Of a stretch of DNA of 64,000 bases, positions 43,509 through 53,467 are shown in pieces. The notes beneath the pieces are model-generated. The model was not told the DNA's origin. It made no database searches and saw only the letters and a list, made by a program, of their open reading frames with translations. How positions within the stretch are numbered: position 1 is the stretch's first letter; every line of letters starts with the position of its first letter. The stretch is taken from assembly GCF_014692515.1 (NCBI RefSeq), contig NZ_JACOIK010000004.1, positions 310,001 to 374,000 on the forward strand. The letters run 5' to 3'. This DNA is from Sphingobacterium micropteri (GTDB lineage Bacteria > Bacteroidota > Bacteroidia > Sphingobacteriales > Sphingobacteriaceae). Position numbers and translations under genes: made by a program.

Positions 43509-44402
43509 ATGCAACAAACATCCATCGCTATATATGGCAGGGCTTTCAATTCATCCGTTGTTCCCTATGTTGAACAATTGTTTTCCTATTTGAAAGAAAA
43601 AGACATCACCGTTTATATATATTCCGATTTCTACGATTTTTTAAAGGGACAATTGGACTGTCCGGACACTTTTCTGCGTTACTACAACCACCACGATCTC
43701 CCGCAAAATATTTTGTTTTTACTCAGTCTAGGCGGTGACGGCACGATGCTGTCCGCTGTATCACAGATTCGAGATTCAGGCATTCCGATTGCGGGAATTA
43801 ATTTTGGTCGTCTTGGTTTTTTGGCATCCATTCACAAAACAAAGATCATCCAAGCGCTTGATAATATTTTTGAAGGACGTTACACATTGCAAGCGCGGGA
43901 TTTGCTGGAAGTAAGCAGTGATCAGCAGGGAATTTTCGGAGACGCGAACTTTGCGTTGAACGACATCACGGTTTTTCGTCATGATACATCGTCCATGATC
44001 ACGATCAATGTGTCTTTAAACGGCGAAACTCTGAATTCGTATTGGGCAGATGGCGTTATCATCGCCACGCCTACGGGTTCTACAGCGTATTCCCTAAGCT
44101 GCGGGGGCCCTATTATCATGCCCGGAAGTGGCAATTTTGTCATTACACCTGTTGCCCCCCACAATTTAAATGTCCGTCCAATTGTGATCTCGGCAGATAG
44201 TGAATTGGAGCTGGATATTGAAAGTCGGACAGACAAGTATATTCTCAGTTGCGACTCTCAAAATGAAACGTTAAATACGACGACCAAATTACGTATTAAA
44301 CGTGCCTCTTTCCGCATACACCTTATCCGCCTAGCATCGGATAGTTTTTTCGGCACCTTACGGGAGAAGTTGCTGTGGGGATTAGATGTTAGAAATTATT
44401 AA
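43509..44402 (+). CDS. nadK: NAD kinase
   Basis: This 297-residue enzyme phosphorylates NAD to NADP. It has the diagnostic GGDGTMLSAV, NFGRLGFLASI, ALNDITVFR, DGVIIATPTGSTAYSLSCGGPI and VAPHNLNVRPIVI motifs. The ATG at 43509 (MQQTSIAIYGRAF) is preferred to a TTG 18 bp upstream. It lies in the conserved block CBS protein - nadK - uppS - bamA - skp. Confidence 0.95.
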   Translation: MQQTSIAIYGRAFNSSVVPYVEQLFSYLKEKDITVYIYSDFYDFLKGQLDCPDTFLRYYNHHDLPQNILFLLSLGGDGTMLSAVSQIRDSGIPIAGINFGRLGFLASIHKTKIIQALDNIFEGRYTLQARDLLEVSSDQQGIFGDANFALNDITVFRHDTSSMITINVSLNGETLNSYWADGVIIATPTGSTAYSLSCGGPIIMPGSGNFVITPVAPHNLNVRPIVISADSELELDIESRTDKYILSCDSQNETLNTTTKLRIKRASFRIHLIRLASDSFFGTLREKLLWGLDVRNY

Positions 44403-44494
44403 CAATATATTTTAACACAATTTAATGCATTCTTATTACGCTAAAACGTCTATCTTTACACCATAAAACCCGTATAGGAAAGTCCAATAAAAAA

Positions 44495-45232
44495 ATGAGT
44501 TTCAAACAAAAGATAAATCCGAAGGCATTACCACAGCATATAGCTATTATTATGGATGGCAATGGCAGATGGGCAAAAGGCTTCGGAAAGTTACGTATCT
44601 TCGGACATCAGAATGGTGTCACCGCTGTTCGGGAAGCATTGGAAGGATGTATAGAAATTGGCATACCGTATTTAACACTTTATGCTTTTTCTTCTGAAAA
44701 CTGGAATAGGCCGAAGATAGAGGTCAACGCTTTGATGGAGCTGTTAGTGGATACGTTAGCAAAAGAAACCAAAACTTTTCTAGAAAATGATATTCGTTTA
44801 AACGCTATCGGTAATATCGGGGATTTGCCTAAAAACTGCCAAGCAAAATTGGCAGATACCATAGCGCTGACAAAAGATAACAGCAAATGTGTGCTTACGC
44901 TCGCGTTAAGTTACGGTTCCCGAACGGAAATTATTGATGCGACTAAATCTATTGCTAAACAAGTCGCGGAAGGCAAGTTAAAGGTGGAAGATATTGATGA
45001 GCGTGTATTCCACAACAATCTATACACCGCCGGAACACCCGACCCAGATCTCATGATCAGGACAAGTGGTGAACAGCGGATCAGCAATTATCTTCTTTAT
45101 CAAATGGCCTATACAGAATTTTGCTTCCTGGAGAAAATGTGGCCGGAGTTCACAAGAGAAGATCTCTTTAAAGCAGTTTACAACTATCAGCAAAGGGAGA
45201 GAAGATATGGTAAAACAAGCGAACAGCTATAA
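44495..45232 (+). CDS. uppS: Isoprenyl (undecaprenyl) diphosphate synthase
   Basis: This 245-residue cis-prenyltransferase makes the C55 carrier lipid for peptidoglycan and O-antigen. It has IAIIMDGNGRWAKGFGKLR (catalytic Asp21), HQNGVTAVREALEGC, TLYAFSSENWNRP, PDLMIRTSGEQRISNYLLYQMAYTEF and WPEF. It sits directly upstream of bamA. Confidence 0.96.
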   Translation: MSFKQKINPKALPQHIAIIMDGNGRWAKGFGKLRIFGHQNGVTAVREALEGCIEIGIPYLTLYAFSSENWNRPKIEVNALMELLVDTLAKETKTFLENDIRLNAIGNIGDLPKNCQAKLADTIALTKDNSKCVLTLALSYGSRTEIIDATKSIAKQVAEGKLKVEDIDERVFHNNLYTAGTPDPDLMIRTSGEQRISNYLLYQMAYTEFCFLEKMWPEFTREDLFKAVYNYQQRERRYGKTSEQL

Positions 45233-45355
45233 TATTATATTTATTACCTTTGCACCATCAATTTAGAGCCTAATTAAAAGGCTGGTTATTAATTATTTCT
45301 TTTAACAAAAATTAACAAGAGATTGGTGTACTTTAGCACCGAGAAAATAGAATAA

Positions 45356-47944
45356 ATGAAGCGCTTACTATATTTAATAACATTTACACTAGTTTTCGGA
45401 GGGCAATCCTTATTCGCTCAAATCCAAGGAAACAACCCGATTAACCTAAACGACCCTGATGACATCAGCTATTTAGATCCTAAAAATTACATCATCGGTG
45501 GCGTACGGGTTTCCGGAACGGAGTATCTGGATAACGATGTATTGATTACCATTTCTAAATTGGTTATAGGCCAATATATCGAAATACCGAGTGAAGAAAC
45601 TGCCAATGTTATCAAAACCTTAATGGCGCAAAACTTATTTGACGATGTGCAATTGTATGCCGAAAGGTTTGAGGGAGACAATGTTTATCTGGAAATCCGC
45701 GTTCGGGAACGTCCGCGTCTTACGCGAATAGAGATTGAAGGTCTGAAAAAGGGAGAGAAAGAGGAAGTACAAAAACGTTTAAATACCAGTTCGGGTAGGA
45801 TCGTTAACGAAAACCTATTAAAAACAACCCGCTCCACCATTCAAAAATTCCTTCGGGAAAAGTCTTTCCTTTACCCGGAGATAGAAATCTCCACCAAAAA
45901 AGACAGTGCAGAAACGAACAATGAAATCGTCCTTGTCAATGTCACCAAGAACAAAAAAATTAAAGTTCACCGTGTATATTTTGATGGAAACGAAGAATTT
46001 TCAGAGCGTCAGTTGCGCAAGTATTTAAAAGGCGTAAAACCTCGTCGTTGGTATCGTATCTTCGGACCCGGTAAATTTAAAGACGACAAATACAAAGAGG
46101 CAAAAGAAAATTTGGTTGCAAAAATGCAAGACAAAGGCTATCGGGATGCCCAAATTATTACGGATAGTATTTCGCGTTATGATAATAACGAGGTAGATGT
46201 ACACATCAGTCTTCACGAAGGTCCTCGTTACTATATGGGTAACATTCAATGGTCTGGAAACTCTAAATACACAGACTCTATCTTGAACCTGTTGTTGGGA
46301 ATCGAAAAAGGAGATGTATATAGCGAGGAAAAATTAACGACCAAGCTTCAGGGACCTACTCGAAATAGCGATGACATCAGTGCATTATATCAAAACGATG
46401 GTTACCTGACATTTGGTGTACAACCCATTATTAAACGTATCTATAATGACACGGTAGATGTAGAAATTGTAATTAGTGAGGGGAAACAATTCACGATCAA
46501 CAATGTTATCGTCAAAGGAAACGATGTCACCAATGATCGGGTTGTACTGCGTTCTATCTATTCCAAACCTGGACAAAAATATTCACGCGAGCTTATCATG
46601 CGTAGTATCCGTGAAATCTCTCAGCTAGGTATGTTTGATGAACAGAAAATTCAACCTGACATTCCACAATCGTCTATGAACTATGAAGAGGGAACAACGG
46701 ATATTGTCTTCAATGTTGCTGAAAAGCCATCTGACCAAGTAGAGCTTTCTGGAGGATATGGTGCCGGACAGGTCATCGGTACTTTAGGATTAACATTTAA
46801 TAACTTTTCCACAAGCAACCTTTTCAGAAAAGATGCATGGAAACCACTTCCACGTGGAGATGGACAAAAGTTAAGTATCCGTGGCCAAACATCCGGAAAA
46901 AGATACCAGTCGTATAGTTTCTCTTTCTCGGAGCCTTGGTTAGGCGGCAAGAAACCGATTTATTTTGGTTTGAGTGCCTATACTTCCAATTCATCCTATG
47001 GTGGCTTTGATTACTTTACGGGACGCCAAATGGTCTCCGACGACCAACTGAGCCGTATCTGGATGACAGGGGTCACCGCTACATTGGGTAAACGTTTACA
47101 ATGGCCAGACAACTATTTTCAGGTTAATACTTCATTGTCCTTCCAGCGCTATAAATTGCAAAATTACGGTGGTTATTTCTTATTTGATAATGGGACAGCC
47201 TATAATATGAACATCACACAGGAAATCAGCCGCAATTCAGTAGATGCTCCGATTTATCCTACTTCTGGCTCACATTTCAAATTTTCTGTACAGTTAACAC
47301 CACCTTACTCTGCTTGGAACAATATCGATTATCAAAACGCAGCGAGCGAGGTTAAGTACAAATGGACAGAATACCATAAATGGAAATTTGACAGCCAGTG
47401 GTATACGCGAATAGTAGGCAAATTAGTTTTGAAAAGCCAGGCTCAGTTTGGTTATTTAGGCAATTACACCGATAAAACGGAAACTTCTACGTTCGAACGC
47501 TTTAAACTAGGTGGTGATGGTATGATGGGCTTTGACTTCCTGCAAGGTTCTGAAATTATTGCTATGCGGGGTTATGCTAATGGTACCATTATTCCCGAAT
47601 CCACCGGATCTCAAAACAATGGTATAAATAGAGCAATCAATTCCGGTAGCCCTATCTATGCAAAATATCAGCTAGAGCTTCGCCACCCGGTTATGCTAAA
47701 CGAACAAGCAACCGTATTTGTTCTAGCGTTTGCAGAAGCAGGTAATACCTGGAATAAATTCAGCGAGGTCAATCCATTTAAAATGCGTCGCTCAGCCGGT
47801 ATAGGCGCGCGTATTTTCCTTCCTATTTTTGGTATGTTGGGTATCGACTATGGTCACGCTTTCGATCCAATTCCGGGTTTACAGTCTAGCCAATGGAAAC
47901 AGAACTTTACATTTAGTATATTACAAAACATGGGAGGCTTTTAA
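45356..47944 (+). CDS. bamA: Outer-membrane protein assembly factor BamA
   Basis: This 862-residue Omp85 protein has a Sec signal (MKRLLYLITFTLVFGGQSLFAQ). Five POTRA repeats span ~40-440 (YIIGGVRVSGTEYLDNDVLI, PRLTRIEIEGLKKG, KIKVHRVYFDGNEEF, YYMGNIQWSGN, FTINNVIVKGN). A C-terminal 16-strand barrel follows, with the GGDGMMGFDFLQGSEIIAMRGY lid loop (RGF-type motif written as RGY) and a final aromatic residue (MGGF). It folds barrel proteins into the outer membrane. Two Skp-like chaperone genes follow. Confidence 0.96.
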   Translation: MKRLLYLITFTLVFGGQSLFAQIQGNNPINLNDPDDISYLDPKNYIIGGVRVSGTEYLDNDVLITISKLVIGQYIEIPSEETANVIKTLMAQNLFDDVQLYAERFEGDNVYLEIRVRERPRLTRIEIEGLKKGEKEEVQKRLNTSSGRIVNENLLKTTRSTIQKFLREKSFLYPEIEISTKKDSAETNNEIVLVNVTKNKKIKVHRVYFDGNEEFSERQLRKYLKGVKPRRWYRIFGPGKFKDDKYKEAKENLVAKMQDKGYRDAQIITDSISRYDNNEVDVHISLHEGPRYYMGNIQWSGNSKYTDSILNLLLGIEKGDVYSEEKLTTKLQGPTRNSDDISALYQNDGYLTFGVQPIIKRIYNDTVDVEIVISEGKQFTINNVIVKGNDVTNDRVVLRSIYSKPGQKYSRELIMRSIREISQLGMFDEQKIQPDIPQSSMNYEEGTTDIVFNVAEKPSDQVELSGGYGAGQVIGTLGLTFNNFSTSNLFRKDAWKPLPRGDGQKLSIRGQTSGKRYQSYSFSFSEPWLGGKKPIYFGLSAYTSNSSYGGFDYFTGRQMVSDDQLSRIWMTGVTATLGKRLQWPDNYFQVNTSLSFQRYKLQNYGGYFLFDNGTAYNMNITQEISRNSVDAPIYPTSGSHFKFSVQLTPPYSAWNNIDYQNAASEVKYKWTEYHKWKFDSQWYTRIVGKLVLKSQAQFGYLGNYTDKTETSTFERFKLGGDGMMGFDFLQGSEIIAMRGYANGTIIPESTGSQNNGINRAINSGSPIYAKYQLELRHPVMLNEQATVFVLAFAEAGNTWNKFSEVNPFKMRRSAGIGARIFLPIFGMLGIDYGHAFDPIPGLQSSQWKQNFTFSILQNMGGF

Positions 47945-47994
47945 ACTTTTTGGAACTATAATTGTCCTAAAATTTAGAAAATAAGTATATAGAA

Positions 47995-48528
47995 ATGAAA
48001 AAGGTAATATTTGTCATCAGTTTAGTTATAGCTTCCGTCACGCTAGCCTCCGCGCAGCGTTTAGCTTATGTAGATTCTGAATATATTTTGAAACATATCC
48101 CTGAATATACGGCAGCACAAAAGCAATTGGATGATCTCTCCACCAAATGGCAAGCTGAGGTTGATAAACAATACGAGGAGGTTGAAAAGCTGTATCAAGC
48201 GTATCAAAATGACCAAGTATTGTTGAATGAGGATATGCGTCGTCGTAGAGAGGATGAAATTGTCAATAAAGAAAAACAAGTAAAAGATTTCCAACGTCAA
48301 AAATTTGGCTTCGAAGGCGATCTATATAAAGAGCGGATCCGTTTGATACAACCTATTCAAGATCGGGTGTCCAATGCGATACAGGAACTAGCAAAAAGCG
48401 AAAGTTTGGATTTAATTCTGGACAAAGGTAGTGAGGTTGCTATTCTATTTGCAAATCCTAGTTTGGACAAAAGTAATGACATCATTACAAAATTAGGTTT
48501 AAAACCGAATCCAAGCTTGGCGAATTAA
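47995..48528 (+). CDS. OmpH/Skp family periplasmic chaperone 1
   Basis: This 177-residue protein has a signal peptide (MKKVIFVISLVIASVTLASAQ) and the Skp core AYVDSEYILKHIPEYTAAQKQLDDLS. Long charged helices follow and form the Skp tentacles. It captures unfolded outer-membrane proteins for BamA. It lies 50 bp after bamA. Confidence 0.93.
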   Translation: MKKVIFVISLVIASVTLASAQRLAYVDSEYILKHIPEYTAAQKQLDDLSTKWQAEVDKQYEEVEKLYQAYQNDQVLLNEDMRRRREDEIVNKEKQVKDFQRQKFGFEGDLYKERIRLIQPIQDRVSNAIQELAKSESLDLILDKGSEVAILFANPSLDKSNDIITKLGLKPNPSLAN

Positions 48529-48627
48529 TTTTTTTATTATACTTGTAGCAAGAAGTTGCAATTAATTATTAACGTTATATTTATAAAACAAAAAAATGTT
48601 TTGGTTGATAAAAGAGAACCAAACAAA

Positions 48628-49230
48628 ATGATTAAAATGAGAAGAATGAAAAATTTATTTAGAAGTGTAGCTTTAGTAGCGGTGGTGTTTTTGGGCGTAC
48701 AACAGGTAAATGCTCAACAAAAGATTGGTCATATCAATGCGGATGAAATTTTTCAGTTGACTCCTGAATTTAAAACGGCAAATGACCAGTTGAGAACGTT
48801 AAACGAGACAAAGACACAAGAATTACAGGGTATGTATGCAGAGTTTCAAAAGAAGCAAACCGAAGCTAACGAGAAATACAGAAGCCGTAGTGAGGCAAAC
48901 AAGGAGACCATTGATGCAGAACTACAAACATTAGGCGAAGAGCTTCAGAACATTGAGCAACGTATACAGGAAGTACAACGTGTCGCACAGGAAGATATGG
49001 GTAAAAAGCAACAAGAACTTTTGACACCTATCCAAACCAAAGTAATAAATGCGATCAATTCTGTAGCTAAAGAAAAAGGGTACGCATATGTACTTGATAC
49101 ATCATCCGGAAACGTTATTTACTTCCAAGGTGGAGAAGATATATCGATGGACGTACGTTCAAAATTAGGTATTAGCCCCGATGCCCAACCGGTAACACCA
49201 GCTGTACCTACGACCGAGCAACCTCAATAG
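48628..49230 (+). CDS. OmpH/Skp family periplasmic chaperone 2
   Basis: A second Skp paralogue, ~200 residues, with signal MKNLFRSVALVAVVFLGVQQVNAQ and core IGHINADEIFQLTPEFKTANDQLR, Gln/Glu-rich helices and a short Pro/Thr tail (VTPAVPTTEQPQ). Three ATGs lie close together (48628, 48637 and 48646); any gives a working signal peptide, and the codons before 48628 are not likely coding. Two skp genes after bamA are usual in Bacteroidota. Confidence 0.9.
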   Translation: MIKMRRMKNLFRSVALVAVVFLGVQQVNAQQKIGHINADEIFQLTPEFKTANDQLRTLNETKTQELQGMYAEFQKKQTEANEKYRSRSEANKETIDAELQTLGEELQNIEQRIQEVQRVAQEDMGKKQQELLTPIQTKVINAINSVAKEKGYAYVLDTSSGNVIYFQGGEDISMDVRSKLGISPDAQPVTPAVPTTEQPQ

Positions 49231-49269
49231 TCGTAAAAAGAGAAGTTAAAATATATTGATTGTATCAAC

Positions 49270-49302
49270 AAAGGAGATCTCAACCGATCTCCTTTGTTTG
49301 TT
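49270..49302 (+). terminator. Terminator after the second skp gene
   Basis: AAAGGAGATC / GATCTCCTTT forms a 10-bp stem followed by a T-rich run. Confidence 0.85.
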
Positions 49303-49335
49303 TCAGGGTTTTGCTTTTCTAGAAATCAGCCCATA

Positions 49336-49360
49336 AAAAAGGAGCCTCAAAGGCTCCTCT
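49336..49360 (-). terminator. Terminator after rplT
   Basis: AGGAGCCT / AGGCTCCT stem; the minus-strand reading ends in TTTTTT. It closes the thrS-infC-rpmI-rplT unit. Confidence 0.85.
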
Positions 49361-49392
49361 TATCTCTAACAAATTGATAACGGGTTAAAACT

Positions 49393-49737
49393 TTATTTTA
49401 CGGTATCAACTACTGCTTTAAAAGCATCTGGATTATTCATGGCTAAATCAGCCAATACCTTACGGTTTAGACCGATGTTTTTAGCATTTAATTTACCGAT
49501 CAACTGCGAATAAGAAATTCCGTGTTGACGAGCACCAGCGTTAATACGTTGAATCCATAAAGCTCTGAACTCACGTTTTTTGGTTTTACGGTCGCGGTAA
49601 GCGTACTGTAAACCTTTTTCTACTGTATTTTTAGCAATAGTATAAACTTTGCTTCTTGAACCGAAATAGCCTTTGGCCATTTTCATGATTCTTTTTCTTC
49701 TTCTTCTCGAAGCTACTGCGTTAACCGAACGTGGCAT
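49393..49737 (-). CDS. rplT: 50S ribosomal protein L20
   Basis: This 114-residue protein has the L20 sequence [48 protein letters not shown] and [10 protein letters not shown]. It binds 23S rRNA early in 50S assembly. Last gene of thrS-infC-rpmI-rplT. Confidence 0.98.
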   Translation of the reverse strand: MPRSVNAVASRRRRKRIMKMAKGYFGSRSKVYTIAKNTVEKGLQYAYRDRKTKKREFRALWIQRINAGARQHGISYSQLIGKLNAKNIGLNRKVLADLAMNNPDAFKAVVDTVK

Positions 49738-49835
49738 ATTATTTTAAATTTAGTTTGGTACAAGGTGTTACGTTTTTCAGCAATCTTACTACCCAATACC
49801 CGGTTAAAAAATTATTATAAAAATTGAAATAAAAC

Positions 49836-50036
49836 TTATTTACCGATACCCAGCATACGTTTTACGTTGCCCATATCCGCATCAGAAACATAACTTGTTT
49901 GTGTCAAATTACGTTTTTGTTTTGTTTCCTTTTTTGTCAAGATATGGCTTTTATAAGCACTTTTTCTTGCAATTTTACCTGTTCCAGTCAATTTAAAGCG
50001 TTTTTTCGCGCTGGAATTGGTTTTTACTTTTGGCAT
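49836..50036 (-). CDS. rpmI: 50S ribosomal protein L35
   Basis: This 66-residue basic protein has the L35 pattern [36 protein letters not shown] and [13 protein letters not shown]. It lies between infC and rplT, as usual. Confidence 0.98.
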   Translation of the reverse strand: MPKVKTNSSAKKRFKLTGTGKIARKSAYKSHILTKKETKQKRNLTQTSYVSDADMGNVKRMLGIGK

Positions 50037-50077
50037 AATGAAATTAAATTTTATATCAATCTGTTAGATTCTCGTAT

Positions 50078-50641
50078 TTATTTTTTCGGAGCAGTCTTTG
50101 GGGCAAGCGTTAAGAACATTCGCTTACCTTCTAGTTTAGGCAGCAATTCTACCTTTCCATAATCCTCCAATGCTTGCGCGAAGCGCAACAACAAAATCTC
50201 TCCCTGTTCTTTGAAAACGATAGCACGTCCTTTAAAGTGCACATATGCACGAACTTTCTCGCCGTTCTCCAAAAACTTCATGGCGTGTTTTAGTTTAAAC
50301 TCGAAATCGTGATCACTGGTGTTTGGTCCAAAACGGATCTCCTTAACAACAGTTTGCTTCGCATTCGCTTTAATCTCCTTCTGCTTCTTCTTCTGCTCGT
50401 ATACAAACTTGCTATAATCAATGACCCTACAAACAGGAGGATTGGCATTTGGCGAAATCTCCACTAAGTCAAGTTCCAACTCGTCGGCCATTTCTAATGC
50501 TTTACGAGTAGGATAAATGCCTTGCTCAACATTATCCCCCACCAAACGTACCTCAGGTACTCTGATGAATTCATTAATGCGATGTTCTGGTTCTTTCTTT
50601 CTCATTGGCGGTCTAAAACCACCTGATCTTTTTAATGCCAA
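50078..50641 (-). CDS. infC: Translation initiation factor IF-3
   Basis: This 187-residue protein has [51 protein letters not shown] and [26 protein letters not shown] Lys-rich linker joins its two domains. The start is an ordinary ATG (50641), not the rare AUU used for autoregulation in E. coli. It starts 11 bp after thrS. Confidence 0.97.
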   Translation of the reverse strand: MALKRSGGFRPPMRKKEPEHRINEFIRVPEVRLVGDNVEQGIYPTRKALEMADELELDLVEISPNANPPVCRVIDYSKFVYEQKKKQKEIKANAKQTVVKEIRFGPNTSDHDFEFKLKHAMKFLENGEKVRAYVHFKGRAIVFKEQGEILLLRFAQALEDYGKVELLPKLEGKRMFLTLAPKTAPKK

Positions 50642-50652
50642 ATGTTTAAATA

Positions 50653-52578
50653 TTAAACGGTTATTTCTTTAATTAATAATTCCTTAAATGCCTGTGGACT
50701 CATGGAGCCTAGATCTACAGACCCGTGTTTACGAACAGAAACTGTGCCATTTTCCACCTCTTTCTCCCCTACAATCAACATATACGGGATTTTTTTCACT
50801 TCCGCATCACGAATCTTACGACCAACCTTCTCATCACGAACGTCAATCAGTCCGCAAATATCGGAATTATTTAGCGAATCTAAAAGAGTTTTTGCAGTTT
50901 CTTCATATTTTTCGGACACTGGCAAAATTATAAATTGCTCTGGAGCAAGCCATAATGGGAACTGGCCTCCACAATGCTCAATAAGCACGGCAATAAATCG
51001 TTCCAAGGACCCAAACGGTGCGCGGTGAATCATCACCGGACGATGTTTTTGATTGTCGCTACCTGTATATTCCAGTTCAAAACGCTCCGGCAGATTATAA
51101 TCCACTTGAATAGTACCCAACTGCCATTTTCGACCTAAAGCGTCCTTTACCATAAAATCAAGTTTAGGACCGTAAAACGCTGCCTCACCATACTCAACGA
51201 CCGTAGAAAGTCCCTTCTCTGAAGCCGCTTCCATAATTGCCGTTTCTGCAAGATTCCAATTTTCATCCGTACCGATATATTTTGTCTTGTTCTCCGGATC
51301 ACGTAAGGAAACTTGGGCCGTATAATCTTCAAAGCCCAATGCATTAAACACATACAACGTTAAATCGATTACCTTCTTAAATTCTTCCTTTACCTGGTCT
51401 GGCCTGCAGAACAAGTGGGCATCATCTTGTGTGAATCCCCTTACGCGCGTTAGGCCGTGTAATTCGCCAGATTGTTCGTAACGATAAACGGTACCAAATT
51501 CGGCAAACCGTACAGGCAAGTCTTTATAGGAGCGAGGTTTTGTCTTGTATATCTCGCAATGGTGCGGACAGTTCATAGGTTTCAGAAAAAACTCCTCTCC
51601 CTCCACCGGTGTCTGAATCGGTTGGAACGAATCTTCTCCGTACTTCTCATAATGCCCCGAAGTAATATACAATTGTTTATGTCCGATGTGTGGTGTTACG
51701 ACAGGTTCATAACCTGCCTTTACCTGCGCCCGTTGCAAAAATTCTTGTAATTTTTGACGAAGAGTAGCTCCTTTAGGCAACCAAAGCGGTAGCCCCGCTC
51801 CTACTTTCTCCGAAAAAGCAAAAAGCTCCAATTCCTTTCCGAGCTTACGGTGGTCGCGTTTCTTCGCTTCCTCAATAAATTTTAAATACTCGGTTAGCTC
51901 AGATGCTTTCGGAAAACTAACGCCATATATACGAGTCAGTTGCTTACGTGTTTCATCTCCGCGCCAATATGCACCAGCGACATTTGTCAATTTAATAGCC
52001 TTAATAACGCCGGTATGCGGAATATGTGGTCCACGGCAGAGATCCGTAAAATTACCCTGTGTATAAAAAGTAATTTTGCCATCCTCCAAATCCTTGATCA
52101 AATCCAACTTATACTCATCGCCTTTTTCTGTAAAATACGCCAAAGCATCTGCTTTCGAAACTGGCTTACGTTCAAACGTTTCTTTTTGCTTCGCCAGTTC
52201 CAACATCTTGTCTTCAATCTGCTTGAAGTCGTCGGATGAAAATTCCCGGTCACCAAAATCTACATCGTAGTAGAATCCGGTTTCAATTGCCGGACCGATC
52301 CCAAATTTTATCCCCGGGTACAATGCCTCCAACGCCTCTGCCAGTAAATGGGCAGACGAATGCCAAAAAGTAGATTTTCCTTTATCATCGTTCCAGGTCA
52401 ACAATTTGACAGAAGCATCTTCTTCTATCGCTCTGGATGCATCCCATACTTCACCGTTTACTTCCGCACCTAGCACATTTCTAGCTAAACCTTCAGAAAT
52501 CGACTGTGCTACCTGCATAGCCGTAGTCCCTTTTTCATACTGACGGACAGACCCGTCAGGTAGTGTAATGTTAATCAT
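50653..52578 (-). CDS. thrS: Threonyl-tRNA synthetase
   Basis: This 641-residue synthetase has a TGS domain (1-60, [26 protein letters not shown]) and an editing domain with [11 protein letters not shown] and the metal-site [10 protein letters not shown]. The class II core has [34 protein letters not shown], with the zinc-ligand Cys, and [21 protein letters not shown] (motif 3). The C-terminal part is the anticodon-binding domain. First gene of the translation operon; no T-box or leader peptide is evident upstream. Confidence 0.97.
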   Translation of the reverse strand: MINITLPDGSVRQYEKGTTAMQVAQSISEGLARNVLGAEVNGEVWDASRAIEEDASVKLLTWNDDKGKSTFWHSSAHLLAEALEALYPGIKFGIGPAIETGFYYDVDFGDREFSSDDFKQIEDKMLELAKQKETFERKPVSKADALAYFTEKGDEYKLDLIKDLEDGKITFYTQGNFTDLCRGPHIPHTGVIKAIKLTNVAGAYWRGDETRKQLTRIYGVSFPKASELTEYLKFIEEAKKRDHRKLGKELELFAFSEKVGAGLPLWLPKGATLRQKLQEFLQRAQVKAGYEPVVTPHIGHKQLYITSGHYEKYGEDSFQPIQTPVEGEEFFLKPMNCPHHCEIYKTKPRSYKDLPVRFAEFGTVYRYEQSGELHGLTRVRGFTQDDAHLFCRPDQVKEEFKKVIDLTLYVFNALGFEDYTAQVSLRDPENKTKYIGTDENWNLAETAIMEAASEKGLSTVVEYGEAAFYGPKLDFMVKDALGRKWQLGTIQVDYNLPERFELEYTGSDNQKHRPVMIHRAPFGSLERFIAVLIEHCGGQFPLWLAPEQFIILPVSEKYEETAKTLLDSLNNSDICGLIDVRDEKVGRKIRDAEVKKIPYMLIVGEKEVENGTVSVRKHGSVDLGSMSPQAFKELLIKEITV

Positions 52579-52783
52579 CTACGAATATGATTTTAATTTA
52601 TTAAAAAAATGAAACCTAGCAATTACAGAGCGCCAGCATACTAAGCTGTAAATACCCCGTAACGTTGCGAAAGCAAAGATATTCAATATATGCTTAAAAC
52701 GGAAGTCGTTTTTATACGTTCTACCGTGCGTATACAATAAACCCGGAGCATGCTCGGACACGTCCCTACGTCGTTTTTTTTCG

Positions 52784-52791
52784 TATCTTTG
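52784..52791 (+). promoter_or_regulatory. -7 box before queE
   Basis: TATCTTTG is 11 bp before the ATG at 52803; predicted leader of about 7-8 nt. Confidence 0.5.
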
Positions 52792-52802
52792 TACTCTCAA
52801 AA

Positions 52803-53435
52803 ATGCAGAAAATGTCAAATCAAGTTCCGGAAGACGGCACATTGCTTCCACTCATGGAAGAATTTTACACGATACAAGGCGAAGGATACCATACTGGAAA
52901 GGCAGCATATTTCATTCGTTTAGGAGGCTGTGATGTAGGATGCCATTGGTGCGACGTTAAAGAAAGCTGGGACGCCGAACTGCATCCGTTGACATCCGCA
53001 GACCTCATTGTAGAAAATGCAAAAAAGTTCCCTGCCAAAACGGTGGTTATCACGGGAGGCGAGCCCCTACTCTATAATTTAGATTACCTCACAAGAGGCT
53101 TAAAAGAAGCCGGCATACAAACCTTTATAGAAACATCGGGTGCTTATCCCTTATCTGGTTATTGGGATTGGATATGTTTATCGCCTAAAAAATTCAAAGG
53201 TCCGCGCCCGGACGTATTGAATGCTGCCGGCGAATTAAAGGTCATTGTTTTCAACAAAAGCGATTTTCAATGGGCAGAAGAACATGCCCGGTTTGTCGGT
53301 AAAAACTGCAAGCTATACCTACAGCCCGAATGGTCTAAAATGACGGAAATGACCCCTTTGATTATCGAATATGTAAAGGAAAATCCACAATGGGAAATTT
53401 CGCTCCAAACACATAAGTATTTGAATATACCGTAA
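52803..53435 (+). CDS. queE: 7-carboxy-7-deazaguanine synthase (radical SAM)
   Basis: This 210-residue queuosine-pathway enzyme has the compact QueE fold. The cluster motif is CDVGCHWC (C-X3-C-X2-C), preceded by EEFYTIQGEGYHTGKAAYFIRLGG and followed by VVITGGEPLLYN (SAM binding) and FIETSG. An in-frame ATG at 52812 (MSNQVP) is an alternative start. No preQ1 riboswitch was seen. Confidence 0.93.
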   Translation: MQKMSNQVPEDGTLLPLMEEFYTIQGEGYHTGKAAYFIRLGGCDVGCHWCDVKESWDAELHPLTSADLIVENAKKFPAKTVVITGGEPLLYNLDYLTRGLKEAGIQTFIETSGAYPLSGYWDWICLSPKKFKGPRPDVLNAAGELKVIVFNKSDFQWAEEHARFVGKNCKLYLQPEWSKMTEMTPLIIEYVKENPQWEISLQTHKYLNIP

Positions 53436-53467
53436 CAGGCGGTATCAAGTGTTAAAGAGGGGATAGT

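Noticed and set aside
52579..52802. T-box or attenuator before thrS
   Set aside because: No T-box sequence, Thr-codon leader peptide or clear terminator/antiterminator pair was seen.
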